64,000 bases of DNA from Antennarius striatus (taxonomy: Eukaryota; Chordata; Actinopteri; Lophiiformes; Antennariidae), in contig NC_090796.1 in assembly GCF_040054535.1 (NCBI RefSeq), positions 2,625,001 through 2,689,000 of the forward strand, written 5' to 3'. The position numbers and the translations under genes were made by a program. Below are positions 11,015-56,817 of this stretch, piece after piece. Position 1 is the stretch's first letter; each line of letters starts with the position of its first letter. The notes below the pieces were generated by a model that was given only the letters and a program-made list of their open reading frames with translations, did no database searches and was not told the DNA's origin.

Positions 11015-14000
11015 TTATAGTATATGAAAAATGTGGTTATAATGGGAGTCAATTGGATCATTTTTGACCCTATCAGGTAATGTCGACTGTGATAATCTGC
11101 TGTTATACACACTTCCAATGACAGGCATTACGGAATTTAGAAAATAAAGGTGAAAGAAAATTACTGGCACAATTTCATACATTTAGCCTTTTAACTGACT
11201 GATTTATTGGGAGAGAAACATGTAAAAGTAACAAAAATGTCAGTTTTTGGCCAAAACAGTTCCTAAGGGTTAAATAATGGATTTCCTGCATGTAATCCAG
11301 GGATGGCTCCGCCCATGCCTCGTGCTAAAGCTTCTACCAAATTCATAAAAACCGACCAACGTTAGAGCTCCTGCAAACATTTTGAACTCCATCAGGGTGC
11401 TGGTGCGGAATGGAACGACCCTTTGGTTTCTCTGCTCCAGACGGTTTCGCCGCAGGTGTTTCTGCTCACCTTGTGCTTCTTACACTTCATGGAGAAATTG
11501 TCTTCCAGGAGAACGCAGCCCGACTCCACAGCACACCTGTAGTGGTATTTATTGGGACAGCTTTTGAAGAAGCAGCCCAGAGTCGCACCTGGATCACAGC
11601 AGGAGGAGCACGTCTGAAACCCCAGGAGACCAGAACCATCAGGGGGTGAAAAAAAAATTACATGTGATTTTACTGCACCTTACATCTGTTTGCCACAAAT
11701 ATTGGAATCGTAAAAGCACATATCATCATGTTACTGTAAAATAAATAAGAATTAAGACATAATATATTATTAGCCCGTAGCAACCCCCGTGACCCACAAT
11801 GAGGAAGAAGGCGAGAATGTTTTTTTCTGTAATATATTAAAAAATTATTATCATTTGCAGCTCCGCGCACCAGTCGCCCCTGATTACCTGGGACTCGGGT
11901 TTTATATTTGTTCGGGCTAAAAACACACAAATTATAAGTGGGTCCAACTACGCTTCAGAAACACAACGCGTCCCCTGAGGACACACTGAACTTGATAAAC
12001 TGTCTCAGTGTTGCTTCCCTGCAACAATGACTCCTTTTTCCGTCTGACGTACTTTCATATCCTAGAAGTCTAGATATCAGGTGAACAAGCTGATTATTGA
12101 AGAACAGTAGAACCTGGAGACACGAGCTGATCGACAGTTTGAGATACGAGTCGACGCTCTGTCCATGTTTTTTTTCTTTTTTTCGGCTTACGAGCAAAAT
12201 CTGATATACGAACCGTGCTTCAGGACCACAGCTAGCTGGTGGATGGATACAACATCAGTGAGACCGGAACTCGTTCTTTACGTCTTGGCGGATGGATACA
12301 ACACAAGTGAGACCGGATCTCGTTCTTTACGTCTTGGCGGATGGATACAACATAAGTGAGACCGGAACTCGTTCTTTACGTCTTGGCGGATGGATACAAC
12401 ATAAGTGAGACCGGATCTCGTTCTTTACGTCTTGGCGGATGGATACAACATCAGTGAGACCGGATCTCGTTCTCGTGGAGACGTAGCTCCTGTGTTCTTG
12501 CGACTTTTGTGTTTCTTTGCATACTTTATCATTATTTATGTAACGTACATATAAGTAATTATACACAGGTAAAGTCTGCATGTCTATTGGCTGATAAAAA
12601 TAAATAATTTTTTAAAAATAATTTAGGGGGCTTTTTTTTTTTTTTTTACAGGGCAAAACGGAATAAAATTGAAACTTTTTCAAACGGGGAAACGTTTGAC
12701 TTACGAGCTCAGTCAGGAAACGGATTAAACATTTGTCTCGAGGTTCTACTTTCTTATTTTCTCCGTTCCCACCCCCACCGTGGGTTCCTCTCTAAAGTGT
12801 CTCTGCGGTGCTTCAGACGCAGCCTTACCGTCTCCTGGGCCACCTTCATGGCCTCCTCCAGCCCGTAGACCTTGCCTTTGACCAGGAACACCCCGGTGGA
12901 CCAGACGCTGCAGTCTTCATGGATCCAGTACTCACAGGCCTCCAGGGGCAGCACGGGGGGGCTGAACCAGTCCTCCGACGGGCCGGAGCCGGGATCCGGT
13001 CGAACCCGCTTAGCCGCCGGGCTGCCGGTACCGTCAGCGCCCCACCGCTGTCTGACCTGCTTCAGCTGGGCCCCCGGCCTGAGAGCCCTCGGCGGGCGTG
13101 GACCTGGGGGGCGTGTCCTTCCTCTGTCCCTGACGCTGCAGGACGAAGACTCCGAATCGCTGAAGCTCTCGTCCTCTTTGAGGCCCGACGTCCTGGCCGG
13201 CGTTCCGGTGCTCGGCTGGTGGCCCTCGGGGTAGTAGGGGCCGTGGAGGTCCCCCAGGTCCATGGCGTTGGCCGACATCCCACACAGGCAGCAGACCAGA
13301 GAGCGCTGGTGGGGGCTGCGCGTGGAGGCTCGGCCCAAATGCAGACAGGAAGTAGTGGGGATGACGGCGGAGACGAAGCCGGCGGCGGCGTGAGCCTGCT
13401 GGCCCCTCCTGCGCGGCGTCCTGACCTCCTCGGGGTAGTTGACCACGGTGCAGAGCGCCGGCGCCGCCTCCCGGCGCCGCACGTGGACGAAGGGAGAGAA
13501 ACTTTCCGAGCTCAAGTCCCGTTTCTCCTCCTTGTAGTTGACGTACTTCAGCCGGATCTCGGGCTCCTTGGGGGCGAACAACGGGCTCAGCTGGACCTTC
13601 GTGTGTTTCTTCCGTCGACGCCTCGGAGCGCGGGCGGCCTTCGTCTTGGCGGGGGGAGAACGTCTGCGAGCTGCGGCGTTGTTGCCCTTGCCTCGACTTT
13701 TCTTTGGAGGTTTTGACGGCGGTAGCGTCGGGGTCGACCCCGTCGGACAGACTTCGGGTTCATCCTCGACTAAAGGAGAGCTCTTTGGCGACGGGCTACC
13801 GGGGGGGGCCCGTCCAGAACGATTGATTTGGGAATCAGAGGTAGAGTCTTTGTTACAGTTATTAGATTTCCCTCCTTTCAAAGACCTGAGAGTTTTTCGT
13901 TTCATTTCCACTCTGTCTGCCCTCTTTCCCACCGACCGGGAATCCTTCTTCTGAACTCGGGTTAACTTAGAATCGCCGCTAGCTCTCTTACCGGCGCGTA

Positions 14001-15225
14001 AACAGTTAAACCTGCTGGAGTCGATGTTCATCGCGATGGCGTCTAACTGCGCTGGGGGTTTCTTCTCTTCTAAACTCCTCTGTAGTGTCTTTGCGTTCCC
14101 GTTCACGCGAGGAACGACCGTCTTGGGTTGGTTTTCCACGACCCCCGGCGAACAAGAGTCGCGTGTCAAATCAATCACGTGCTCCAGAGCCGCCCTTCCT
14201 GTTTGGACGTTCTGCTCGTTTTCATCGCTTAAATCTGACCTGGTCGTACAATCGGCTGATTTAACGGTCAAGTCGTCCCACGCCGCCCCGTCTGTTGTCT
14301 CTAGGTAAGAGTTGTCACCGCTGGGGGAGTTGGAGGCCTGAGGTAAGACGAACACGTCCTCCACGTCGTCCTGGGAGGTGACGGAGGGGGAGATGGGGTC
14401 CTCCAGAGGACTGACGTACTCCTTGTTCAGCGAACGCAGAATATCTGGGATGACCCGTCGCTTAGACACCAGAAAGACGACCTCCGAGTCGCCCTTCTCC
14501 CCTTCCTCCTCTGTGACGGGCGTGACAGTTTCTTGTGAGGATTCGCGGGGTACTCCCGATCCAGCCCAGCTCTCCCCCCGCCCGTTCTCCAACAATCTGT
14601 TTTCCTGAGAGAGGCCGTGTTCCTCTTGGACTTGTATACGCTCGTCCGCATCTCCCCCTCTAGAAACGACTCCGCTGTTGACCTCAAGAGACTCCGGCGT
14701 CTGACAAACTGCATCATCGTCCTCCGGTCCCACCTGAGCTCGAGACAATAACTGAAACGGATCGAGTCCCACCGTTGCTTCAGCCTGCTCCAGCTGATTC
14801 TGCTTCAGCGAATAACCGGCGTCTTCAAGCCCTTCGCTCGGAGGATGAAGGGACAGCGAGCTGATGGACGGCACCCCGCACAGAGGCGAATGCCGAGACA
14901 GAGAGTCGTGAGTGGCAAACACGCACGACCTGCTCACGTAAGAGAGGGTGACGGTCGTGTGGGAGAAGGCGTTGTCTGGTTGGACTTGATCCCCTGACTG
15001 GAGTGTGATGTCAGAGGAGCCGGCCTCTGAGAAGGGTAATCCAGGGTTGCTGGGACCGGAGTTTGGGTACCAGCCAGGGCTCTTGACCATCCGCAAAGCG
15101 TCGAGGGATGTAGTGCTGAGTAAACGGTCCTCGCCATTCCTGGTCAGGTCGATGACGGCGGTGAGGCTGGAGGTGGAGAGGTCTTCAGGTTGTAGTTCGT
15201 CTGAGCTCCCAGGTGGCTGATCCAT
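10456..15225 (-). CDS. RAI1/TCF20-family nuclear protein with SUMO-interacting motifs and extended PHD finger
   Basis: Exons on the minus strand are 15225-12829, 11613-11470 and probably 10503-10456, about 862 aa. I chose the ATG at 15225 because the longer ORF start runs into repeat DNA at 15360 and an acceptor-like 'gtcgtag' precedes this ATG. Two SUMO-interacting motifs (VIDLTR) begin at residues 24 and 350. A basic region follows, then LFAPKEPEIRLKYVNY near residue 545, a signature shared with TCF20 and RAI1. The C-terminal extended PHD is complete across the splice: CCLCG, GDLHGPYYP, EYWIHEDCSVW, AMKVAQET, then TCSSCCDPGATLGC, YHYRCAVESGC and KCKKHK. Family members bind nucleosomes and tune transcription. 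This one is less than half the usual ~1,900 residues. The last exon (15 codons, starting R as in RAI1) is weakly supported. The orthology choice between RAI1, TCF20 and a third paralog is open; nearby mprip favours RAI1. Confidence 0.75.
10975..11014. repeat. (AT)n microsatellite
   Basis: About 20 AT units within the last intron of the RAI1/TCF20-like gene. Confidence 0.9.
12105..12751. mobile_element. pogo/Tigger-like nonautonomous transposon enclosing a minisatellite
   Basis: The left end CAGTAGAACCTGGAGACACG and the right end (whose reverse complement begins AGTAGAACCTCGAGACAAAT) are inverted repeats. They carry the 'gagatacgag/cttacgag' motifs typical of pogo/Tigger-type fish elements. 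The 647-bp element holds no transposase. It lies in an intron of the RAI1/TCF20-like gene, just downstream in transcription of the large exon. Confidence 0.65.
12241..12478. repeat. 49-bp minisatellite, about 4.9 copies
   Basis: Units begin at 12241, 12290, 12339, 12388 and 12437, each starting GGATGGATACAACA. The units differ mainly at a few sites: CATCAG, CACAAG or CATAAG early on, and GGAAC or GGATC in the middle. The last copy loses register at about 12470. The array is wholly inside the 12105-12751 transposon. Confidence 0.9.
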
Positions 15226-15359
15226 AACACCTACGACGGATTGTAATAGGTTCACATTACAATCCCACTCGTTCAAACAGGCTTTTATTAGCAGATCAAA
15301 GGCCACATGAGTCCCAGTGCGGATGGCTACAAAGCAAATTGAAGACTTGAAAAGGATCA

Positions 15360-15525
15360 ATCAATCAACTTTTATTTATATAGCGTTTAATCACATCTGA
15401 AGATATTTCAAAGCGCTTAACAGATAGACAGCCAAGAATGCCTTACAGAGCAAGCATAAGCGACGGTGGTGGGGAAAAACTAGCTCATTGAGGAAGAAAC
15501 TCCGGGCAGGACCCAGACTCTGGAG
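15360..15525. repeat. Teleost SINE-like interspersed repeat
   Basis: Text of the form 'cttttatttatatagcg', then 'caaagcgcttaacagatag', then 'aggaagaaactccgggcagg' and 'acccagactctgg' is a very common fish dispersed repeat. It sits directly upstream of the RAI1/TCF20-like start exon, which argues against the longer ATG at 15360. Confidence 0.65.
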
Positions 15526-15929
15526 GATGCGTTCACGTGTTCCTAAAAAAAATCTGATTTCTAATGGATGAAATGTTTAATTAAAATAAACATGCATCTT
15601 TACTCTTTTTTTTTCTATTTTGTAAGTACAAAAAAAATCGTTTTATCCGACCAGCTGCAATATAATGCGTATTTTTGCATTTTTTCCCCTGAACGAGTGT
15701 TTCTCCAGACAAACTCCGCCGGTTCTTCGTGTTACCGCTGCCGGCCAGCAGGTGGAGCCACACAGCTGCTCACTGACACTAGCAGGAAACTGCTTCAAGT
15801 TTAACAACACACGTTAACTGTCACTGGATTATTTTGTATTCATCTTATTTTTATCAGTCGTAAACACTACGATCGTTTCAGCTTTAACAAACGATTTATC
15901 TCCCAATAGCTGTCTGACTTTTTCCAGAA

Positions 15930-16250
15930 CAACGTTGACAGGTCATGGCTGCTAACCGCAGTTAGCTTACGCTAGCCGCCACTAACGCTAGCTAGGCCCG
16001 GCTTAGCGCCGGTAACCTCCAGCGCGGTGAATTCAACGATCCACATGAAAGATCGAAGCTTTTTTTTCTAACGTAAAACAGAAACTCACATCAAACAGAA
16101 CAAGATGTTTGAACTTTTAATTATCGGCACCGATAAACTAACAATTCGGCGTACTTTATTACCCAATAAAACTCGTTAATTCAGTTAAATGCTAATTTGT
16201 ACGGCTAAGTGATCCAAATTGTGCGTTACTGCCGACTGCGCCTCTTCCGT
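15930..16250. promoter_or_regulatory. Possible promoter region, perhaps divergent
   Basis: A relatively CpG-rich block with repeated GCTAGC/GCTAAC words and 'gcccggcttagcgccgg' lies 0.7 kb upstream of the minus-strand start exon and 0.4 kb before a plus-strand small ORF. No TATA box is evident. The role is inferred from position and base composition only. Confidence 0.3.
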
Positions 16251-16446
16251 AACTTTTTTTCATAAACATCTACTAAATCATTCAGAAAATAATAAATATT
16301 GATGACTTAGATTACTTTACGTTTCATTACTTCAAGTGTTTCTTTAAAAAAAAAAAAAGCATAATTTACTCCCTGGTAAATTGTCATATTCAAGGCTAGT
16401 CAAGATTTTGATAGAACTGCGGGTTTTTTCCCTGACATTTGGCATC

Positions 16447-16671
16447 ATGTTGTCCGACTTACGTGAACGTTACGCACCGGGGCAAGGCCCGCTCGGAGGA
16501 GACAAAGGCAGCGGAGGAAACGCGCCGCTGCTCCCAACTTACCCGGACGGCAGAGATCGTCACGTCTTTAACGTCCAGCTAAGAAATCATCCCAGCCCGA
16601 GTTCGAGTCAACAGGCTACTCTACTGGGATCCCAGTTACACAATGGAGACCAGGAGCCTCAACTGAAATAA
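16447..16671 (+). CDS. Small hypothetical protein, 74 aa, unrecognised
   Basis: The ORF begins MLSDLRERYAPGQGPLGGDK and ends GDQEPQLK. It could extend upstream in frame to an ATG at 16381, but the codons before 16447 look noncoding. It is hydrophilic, with no signal peptide, membrane segment or known motif. Its codons are more GC-rich than the flanks (many CGG, CCG and GGA), which is the main hint that it is real. It may also be part of a spliced gene or a chance ORF. No function is assigned. Confidence 0.3.
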   Translation: MLSDLRERYAPGQGPLGGDKGSGGNAPLLPTYPDGRDRHVFNVQLRNHPSPSSSQQATLLGSQLHNGDQEPQLK

Positions 16672-16689
16672 AGATCCTCACACTTTACA

Positions 16690-18060
16690 GGGGAACACCA
16701 CTCTGATAACAGCACTCTAGAATTGTTCAGAGTAAGAGCGCAAACTTCCGGGTAATCCCTTCACAATAAAATAATTAGTGGCTCCTATCCCACTTTTTAA
16801 AAATTATTTTATGTGAGATAAAAATACAATCATACATAAGCAAAAAAAAGTGGGCATGTCTTTTATTAGGGGCGATGCTGTTTAGTCAAAATGATGCCAT
16901 GTCATGGTTGGCCTTTTTTTCCAAATCAAGGTGACTTCATTTTAAAGCATTTGCTTTATGATTTAACTGCCAAGTACTGCATTTCATTTCAAGAGTCCAC
17001 TGGTCGGTGGACAAGATAAATAAAAACTGAATGTAAAGGAGAATTGAAAGTATTTCTTCTTGTTCCAATAAACTGAGTCAGATTAAAAAACAATGAAAGC
17101 AACAGACTAAAATAAACCCGACCCCAACATGGTGACCAAGCTCCTAAAATAGTGACTCCTGCACTTCTAATAGCACAACCTGCTATCATCTTCCAAATGA
17201 ACTCCTGCCTGGAAATGACTTCTGGTATAGATTTTAGTTTTTTTTAAATGTTCAGTAAGAAATATTCTACATTAGATGTTTAGGAGGCAGCAGGCAGATG
17301 GTTTGCCTTTGCAAACTGTGATGATCGGTGACATTCCTGGTATAAGACTTGGTAAAAGTCCAACCTTCTTCCACCACTGATGCTTCAACTTAGTGATCCT
17401 TTAGGATGAAAATATTTTCATTTAGATTGTTAACTCAGGACAATCCTGCGGACACTATTAGAATATCGTAGCAAGCTTTCAAAAGACCAAAACAAAATAA
17501 TTAAGATGTAAAATATGAAAAAAAAAATCAAAAAAAAGAAAGAAAAAAAAGAGAAAAAAATTGAAAAAAGTCCATTTTATACAATCATCCCCATTTAGTA
17601 CATAATTAAGTGTACAAATATGAACGTCCTACTTTAACAAACCAATCCAAGATCAAGCTTGACCAGATCTGTCTGGTAGATTAGATGATCATTGGATGAT
17701 GTTTAATAGGACAGTTTGTTAGGATGAACCTGCTGACCCCTGGACAGGAAAGTCTTGGAAGGGCTTTGGACAAAACAGCTAATCTATGAGACTTGAGGAG
17801 GATTTAAAGGCAGAACATAAGAAATGAATAAATTCTTTCAATGATTACATAACTTTCCACAAAGAAAAGAAAAATAATGCACTTAGTTAGAATCTGCATG
17901 AATGAATTTACTTGTAGAGAAACAAGAACATCAATATAATCATGCAGGCTTCTGCTGCAGGAGGCATCTTTTACGTAACACTTGAAAGTAAGAAAATCTA
18001 AATTAAAACATTTCAATTTGGAAGAAAAAAAATGGAACAAACAATTCACTCGGTCACACA
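16690..18060. other. AT-rich intergenic stretch with no supported gene
   Basis: Long A-rich runs, for example 17517-17567. No coding homology was recognised on either strand. This lies between the small plus-strand ORF and the inferred 3' end of mprip. Confidence 0.5.
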
Positions 18061-18061
18061 A

Positions 18062-19060
18062 AAGGGTGCAAAAATATTTATTGCTAATAAACCTGTAGTC
18101 AGTTGGTGTATATTTGCTTTATATTTACAATAAGAGTACAGGGGAATGGGAATGTGAAGGAAGAATCCCAACCATTTAAATAAATACAAAGGGACTGCCA
18201 CTGAACAAGACTACAAACAAAACCAACACAAAGACTAGACAGACGGCTCCAGAAACGACTGCAGTGACGAAAACAAACTCCAGAGAACTTTCATATTTAT
18301 ATATATATATATTACACACATTATATATATATATTCTATATATTATGTGTGCACATATGTGTGTTTATGTGTACATATACACATATATGCACACTGACAT
18401 GTGTGTGAACATATGTGTGGGTGCATACATATACACATAGTATATAACATATATATATATATAAAAATGTATAAATAAAATCATTGAACTCTATCCATAT
18501 GCATTCTGCTTTTCCAACATCCAGGCTTTGCAGAAAACAATGCTGATCTAAAGGATGAGACCAAGACGGGACAATCAAGCGTCACGGTAAGGATTTGTTT
18601 CTGAAGCAGACGAACACTTTTGTTCTGGAGCTTGTTGGTCGTATTTCTATCTGAGCAGGAATGCTAACTGAGTGGTGGAGCCTGAACGCCAGATTCACTC
18701 TTACAGTTACGGAAGTACTACGCATTCATCAACACGTTGTTGACTAGCAACAGTCCAGGAGGTTAAAACAGTAGCTTACACGTCATAGTTTTAATGTATG
18801 CATGACAGGTGCTTAATTAAAAACAGTATTTACAATAAGACATGGCAGCAACAATTAAACAATACAACAACAAAAAAGTCACAGTAACTGAAGTGCACAG
18901 ACTGCAAAAATCTAGACATGAAATCAAACTTCATATCATGTGTTTTATAATAATACATGACGTGTGTTTTGTGACCAGTGTGTAATGTTACTAAATAAGT
19001 CATTACTGAGCTAAAATATAGTGAGTCGTCTACACATGCAGCGCGGCAGAGCGACAGCCG
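18062..19060 (-). other. mprip: Probable mprip 3' UTR
   Basis: It follows the mprip stop on the minus strand. An AATAAA signal on that strand at 18077-18082 would end the transcript near 18062. It includes an (AT)/(ACAT)-rich patch at 18296-18475. Confidence 0.5.
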
Positions 19061-53080
<34,020 letters not shown>

Positions 53081-53339
53081 TCTCCTTCAGCTCCCAAACA
53101 CTCTGGATCAACAGTGGAGCTGGAATCCTGATATTTCCTGGCGCTTCTCTTCTATCACAGCTTCCAAAAAGCTCCAGCACCTCGATGCATTTTCAAGCAA
53201 AAACACCAAAAACAGATTTAATCGCTGTGGGGAAAACTTTCAAATCAAAGCTTCTTCTGTCTGCTTGGTTGTATCCGACTGCTGCTCCACAACAACTGAT
53301 TAGCTGCCATTAAGCCAGCCTTCTCATCACCCCGTCAGT

Positions 53340-54010
53340 GATGAATGCTTTCAGTCCATGGCCTAAGACCACAAAGCGGGGCTGCTATCCTGCTAGCTTG
53401 AGGATCAATAACGTGATGGCGTACGCCACAAAAACATTTGCCCAACTTATCGCCCTCAAGCTCCGAAGCGAGCGTGCAGGCGGGGTAACAACACCCTCCC
53501 TACAGAAGGCTTGCAGCGAGCAAGCAGACCTCTATCCCCGGCGCAGCAGCGAGTCCATGCGAAGTTCCATCCAGCACTCGTCTGCTAGGCTAACGCTAGC
53601 CCGATTAGCCGCTGTAGCTCTCAGACAGGGTGGCAAATGTAATCCTATCCCGGCCGGCGGGGTTAACTTGACTTTTTTTTTTTTTTTTTTAAAGAGACGG
53701 TCTAAAAGTCCAGTCCCCACGCTTTTCTCTCAGGTAGAGACGGTGCATAGAAGGAAAGCGCTTCTGAACCGGTTACTAGGGTGAAGAGGAACATTTAGGG
53801 TCTGGCTGTGGAACTAGCCCGGGTAGCAGCGAGGGGTTTATTTTCTTCTTTCCCAGCGGAACGAGAGGCAGCGACAGAGAGAGGGAGAGCGCGAGCGCAC
53901 ACGTGATCCCGGAATTCTCCATAGTCTCGCGATAACTGCGCGCTGGCCCCGCCCACAGACAGAGCAACGGGACTTCAGTTTTAAACGTGTTGTGTTCGTC
54001 CCGGTAAACA
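53340..54010 (-). promoter_or_regulatory. mprip: mprip CpG-rich promoter and 5' UTR region
   Basis: This GC- and CpG-rich stretch lies just upstream of the mprip start codon (53080). At 53898-53955 it carries an E-box CACGTG, a TCTCGCGATA motif close to the TCTCGCGAGA housekeeping-promoter element, and a GC box CCCCGCCC. No TATA box was seen, consistent with a CpG-island promoter. The transcription start is not located. ORFs on either strand here are incidental. Confidence 0.55.
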
Positions 54011-54099
54011 GGAGACCTGCCGGTCAGTAGGACGAGTGTCATGTGGCGGTTCTCCGAAGCGTTACATGAAAAGCGTTCAAGGCTGTTACACGATTAAGT

Positions 54100-55150
54100 A
54101 TGGGTATTAGCACAGAGATGAAAAAACTACAATAAAAAAAAGAACCAAGTCAGTAAGTGTTGAATAAAAATATTAACAGCTACATTTGGTAACTAAATTG
54201 TTCATCCTGCACCTCATGTCGGGTTTATTTGCAAATACACCATTTATTAGGTGCTCGCAATTATTCAATCAGATTTTATTCCATTCTTCCTGGGCAAGGA
54301 CTCCGATTCTGGAATGTTTCTGCGGGTATACCCTACAACTGCCTACATCACATTTTACCAGAGTTTTTTTTTTTTTTTTAATTTTATGGGATTCATCAGA
54401 CCATGACCATTATGAAATGATCCATCACTTCTTTTAAAACCGAGCCTTGGATCTTTGTCATGTCAGGTCTGTTTGGTATTATTGTCTTTTTGGAATGTCC
54501 ATTTGTACTGAAGCTTCATCGTCCTGCCAGATTTTGAGATGTTTGAGCAATTTAAACTGTTGTGTGATTTTATTATTGTGAAGAACCGATTGACAGCTTC
54601 TTCTGCTAACAAATATTATATACAAAATATTAAATAATGTTGCTTTTAAATATAATGTTGCTTGAAATATTGAACAAAAAATTCATTATGAAAAGCTATG
54701 CATTCTACACAGTTACTTTTTTGTTGCTTATTTGTCACATTGCATATTATTATTGATGCAATTTTAAAAAATCAAATGAGTATTTACAAGGTAAATCTTA
54801 ATATTCAAAGAAACTAAATCTGTACCAATTACTCTAACCAAACCTGTTAGACAGCTGCAGTAAAGCAGAAGTATAATCTAGCATATGATGAATAAGGAAG
54901 AAGAGGTGACTTAAAAATGTAATCTTATTGTAGAAGTAATTTTACTTTATTGCTTTGGAAATGTATCCTAATTGCAAAAAAGGAAAAACACTTTCAAGGA
55001 CTTCACAGGATTAAACTACTATGTTTACTTATGTATAAAAACATCATTACAATAGAAAGAGTTCACCCTTCACTCATTGATCTTCCATTCTTCCTGCTAC
55101 ACAGATGAGCATGCGTCACATGTGTATGAGTATTAATGGCTGACACCAGC
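54100..55150. other. AT-rich intergenic stretch between mprip and dhrs7c
   Basis: There is no supported gene. About 54210-54570 faintly resembles a reversed, heavily decayed Tc1-like transposon, but I cannot show termini or a reading frame. Confidence 0.4.
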
Positions 55151-55151
55151 A

Positions 55152-55331
55152 GAGGCTATTATAAGCTGCTCCAGTGGACAGCAACGAGACGGACGGATGG
55201 ACGGACGGACGGATTGAGAGAGTGGTAGAGCTTTGTGAATGGACACAGGACGAGGAGACGGGCCTCTGTTACCTAACTAAACGCAGAAAAACACACCAGC
55301 CAGTCCTGCAGAAGGATTAACTCACTTTTTT
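55152..55331 (+). promoter_or_regulatory. dhrs7c: Putative dhrs7c core promoter and noncoding first exon
   Basis: A TATA-like TTATAA (55158-55163) precedes a GACGGACGGATGGAC-rich leader. A strong donor TTT|GTAAGT follows at 55331/55332. The dhrs7c coding start at 56818 is preceded by an acceptor ('ctacag' ending 56814), so a spliced 5' UTR exon is required, and this is the best candidate. A TATA promoter would fit a muscle-specific gene. Confidence 0.4.
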
Positions 55332-56292
55332 GTAAGTGAACCAAGAATAACCCAGATTACAGTTGTGTGTCTGTTAGGCTGCTTTTACAAGATGAGCGAC
55401 TCACAGGAGTCTGATCATGTTTCAGCCCAAATATGGGGCTACAATTGGATGTGTGTCACTCTAAATGCAAGCTTTAATGTGGATTAGGGTTTATCTGATG
55501 TTAGTTCCCAAGTCAAACAGGACATGTAAGGTTATGGTCATGTAAGTGTGAGCCCCACTTGATCTCCTCGGGGTGTCTAATGACAGTAGCCTGGAGAGTG
55601 ACCTGCATTCTGTGGCTGCCTGGTTCCTAGAGTATATTTAGCTGTTCAACTAAAAGTCAAGTCCACCAACTGTTCATTCTTCCATCATGGTGGCTAAAGC
55701 ACCAGAAAACCATAGTTTTAGTATACCGTTAACAGACTAATCTTATGTATTTGTCTCCATATATTCAGATTTTTGGATAGGGCAAATGACTGTGACTTAG
55801 TTTGATTACTTATTACTGATCAATGCGTTGTATCCCAAACAGTCAATATATATCACATGGTTTTAGGGTAATTTATGTGCTACTTCTAGTTTCTTAGTGG
55901 TTGAGGTTCTGGTCATGTCCTGGTGCATAATATATAATGTATATAATATAATGTATATAAAATAATATTAGCTTGTTAGCTGAAGTGTTTATTGGCTCTT
56001 TTTGATTGACTCACCTTTGAGTATAACCATCTCAGCTGTTTTCCTGCTATCTTTAGCCTTTGTGTGAAGCTATGCTAACTGGATGACTGTTATAGTTTAG
56101 TATTTAACAGTAATTTCTTAAAATGTCAAAATACTGATGAAAATGTTGAATTCTGTACCATAGTTTGGAAAATGGTCTGCATGTCATTTCACTCCTCTTA
56201 GACAAGAAGGGGTCATCATGTAAGAACTAAACTGCTTCACAGCCAAAGATTTATTTCCCTGTTGTTGTAATAAAATGTTTGATGAACTGTCA

Positions 56293-56432
<140 letters not shown>

Positions 56433-56817
56433 ATTGCTTCTGACAGATCTTACTGATAAACAGTGGGTTTACACACGTTAGGAACAATTTGTGTTTTCCT
56501 GAAGTACAATGATAAGGTGAATCCTGATAAGAGACCTCATCCAGTATTGGTTTCCATGACTGAATCAATACCAAACATTAATTAGATATACTTTAGAGAA
56601 AGAGTGTCATCCAGATAACGGATTTTTTTGCCTTCAGGCGACTGAAATGGTTTCTGAGTGAACATCTAAGCTGATATACGTCATGGAGATGCAGACCCGT
56701 AGAGGTTCAAGCCTGTTTGGAGTTGTCTGATCTCAGACGAGCGACTCCTTGAATCCAGATCCGTAGATCAGGAAGCGGTTCCGTCCACTGAAACCTGTGC
56801 TTTCTCTTCTACAGAAC

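Noticed and set aside
12808..13954. Long plus-strand ORFs opposite the PHD protein
   Set aside because: They are antisense shadows of the GC-rich coding exon. The minus strand carries recognisable domains and splice sites.
15226..15360. N-terminal extension of the PHD protein to the ATG at 15360
   Set aside because: The extension abuts a SINE-like repeat and an acceptor-like site precedes the ATG at 15225, so these codons are probably intron or UTR.
53338..53784. 148-codon plus-strand ORF in the mprip promoter region
   Set aside because: It has a poly-Phe run from a T-tract, no homology, and lies in a CpG-rich 5' UTR/promoter zone.
54210..54570. Possible reversed Tc1-like transposon
   Set aside because: Only a loose resemblance; no termini, TA flanks or readable transposase blocks.
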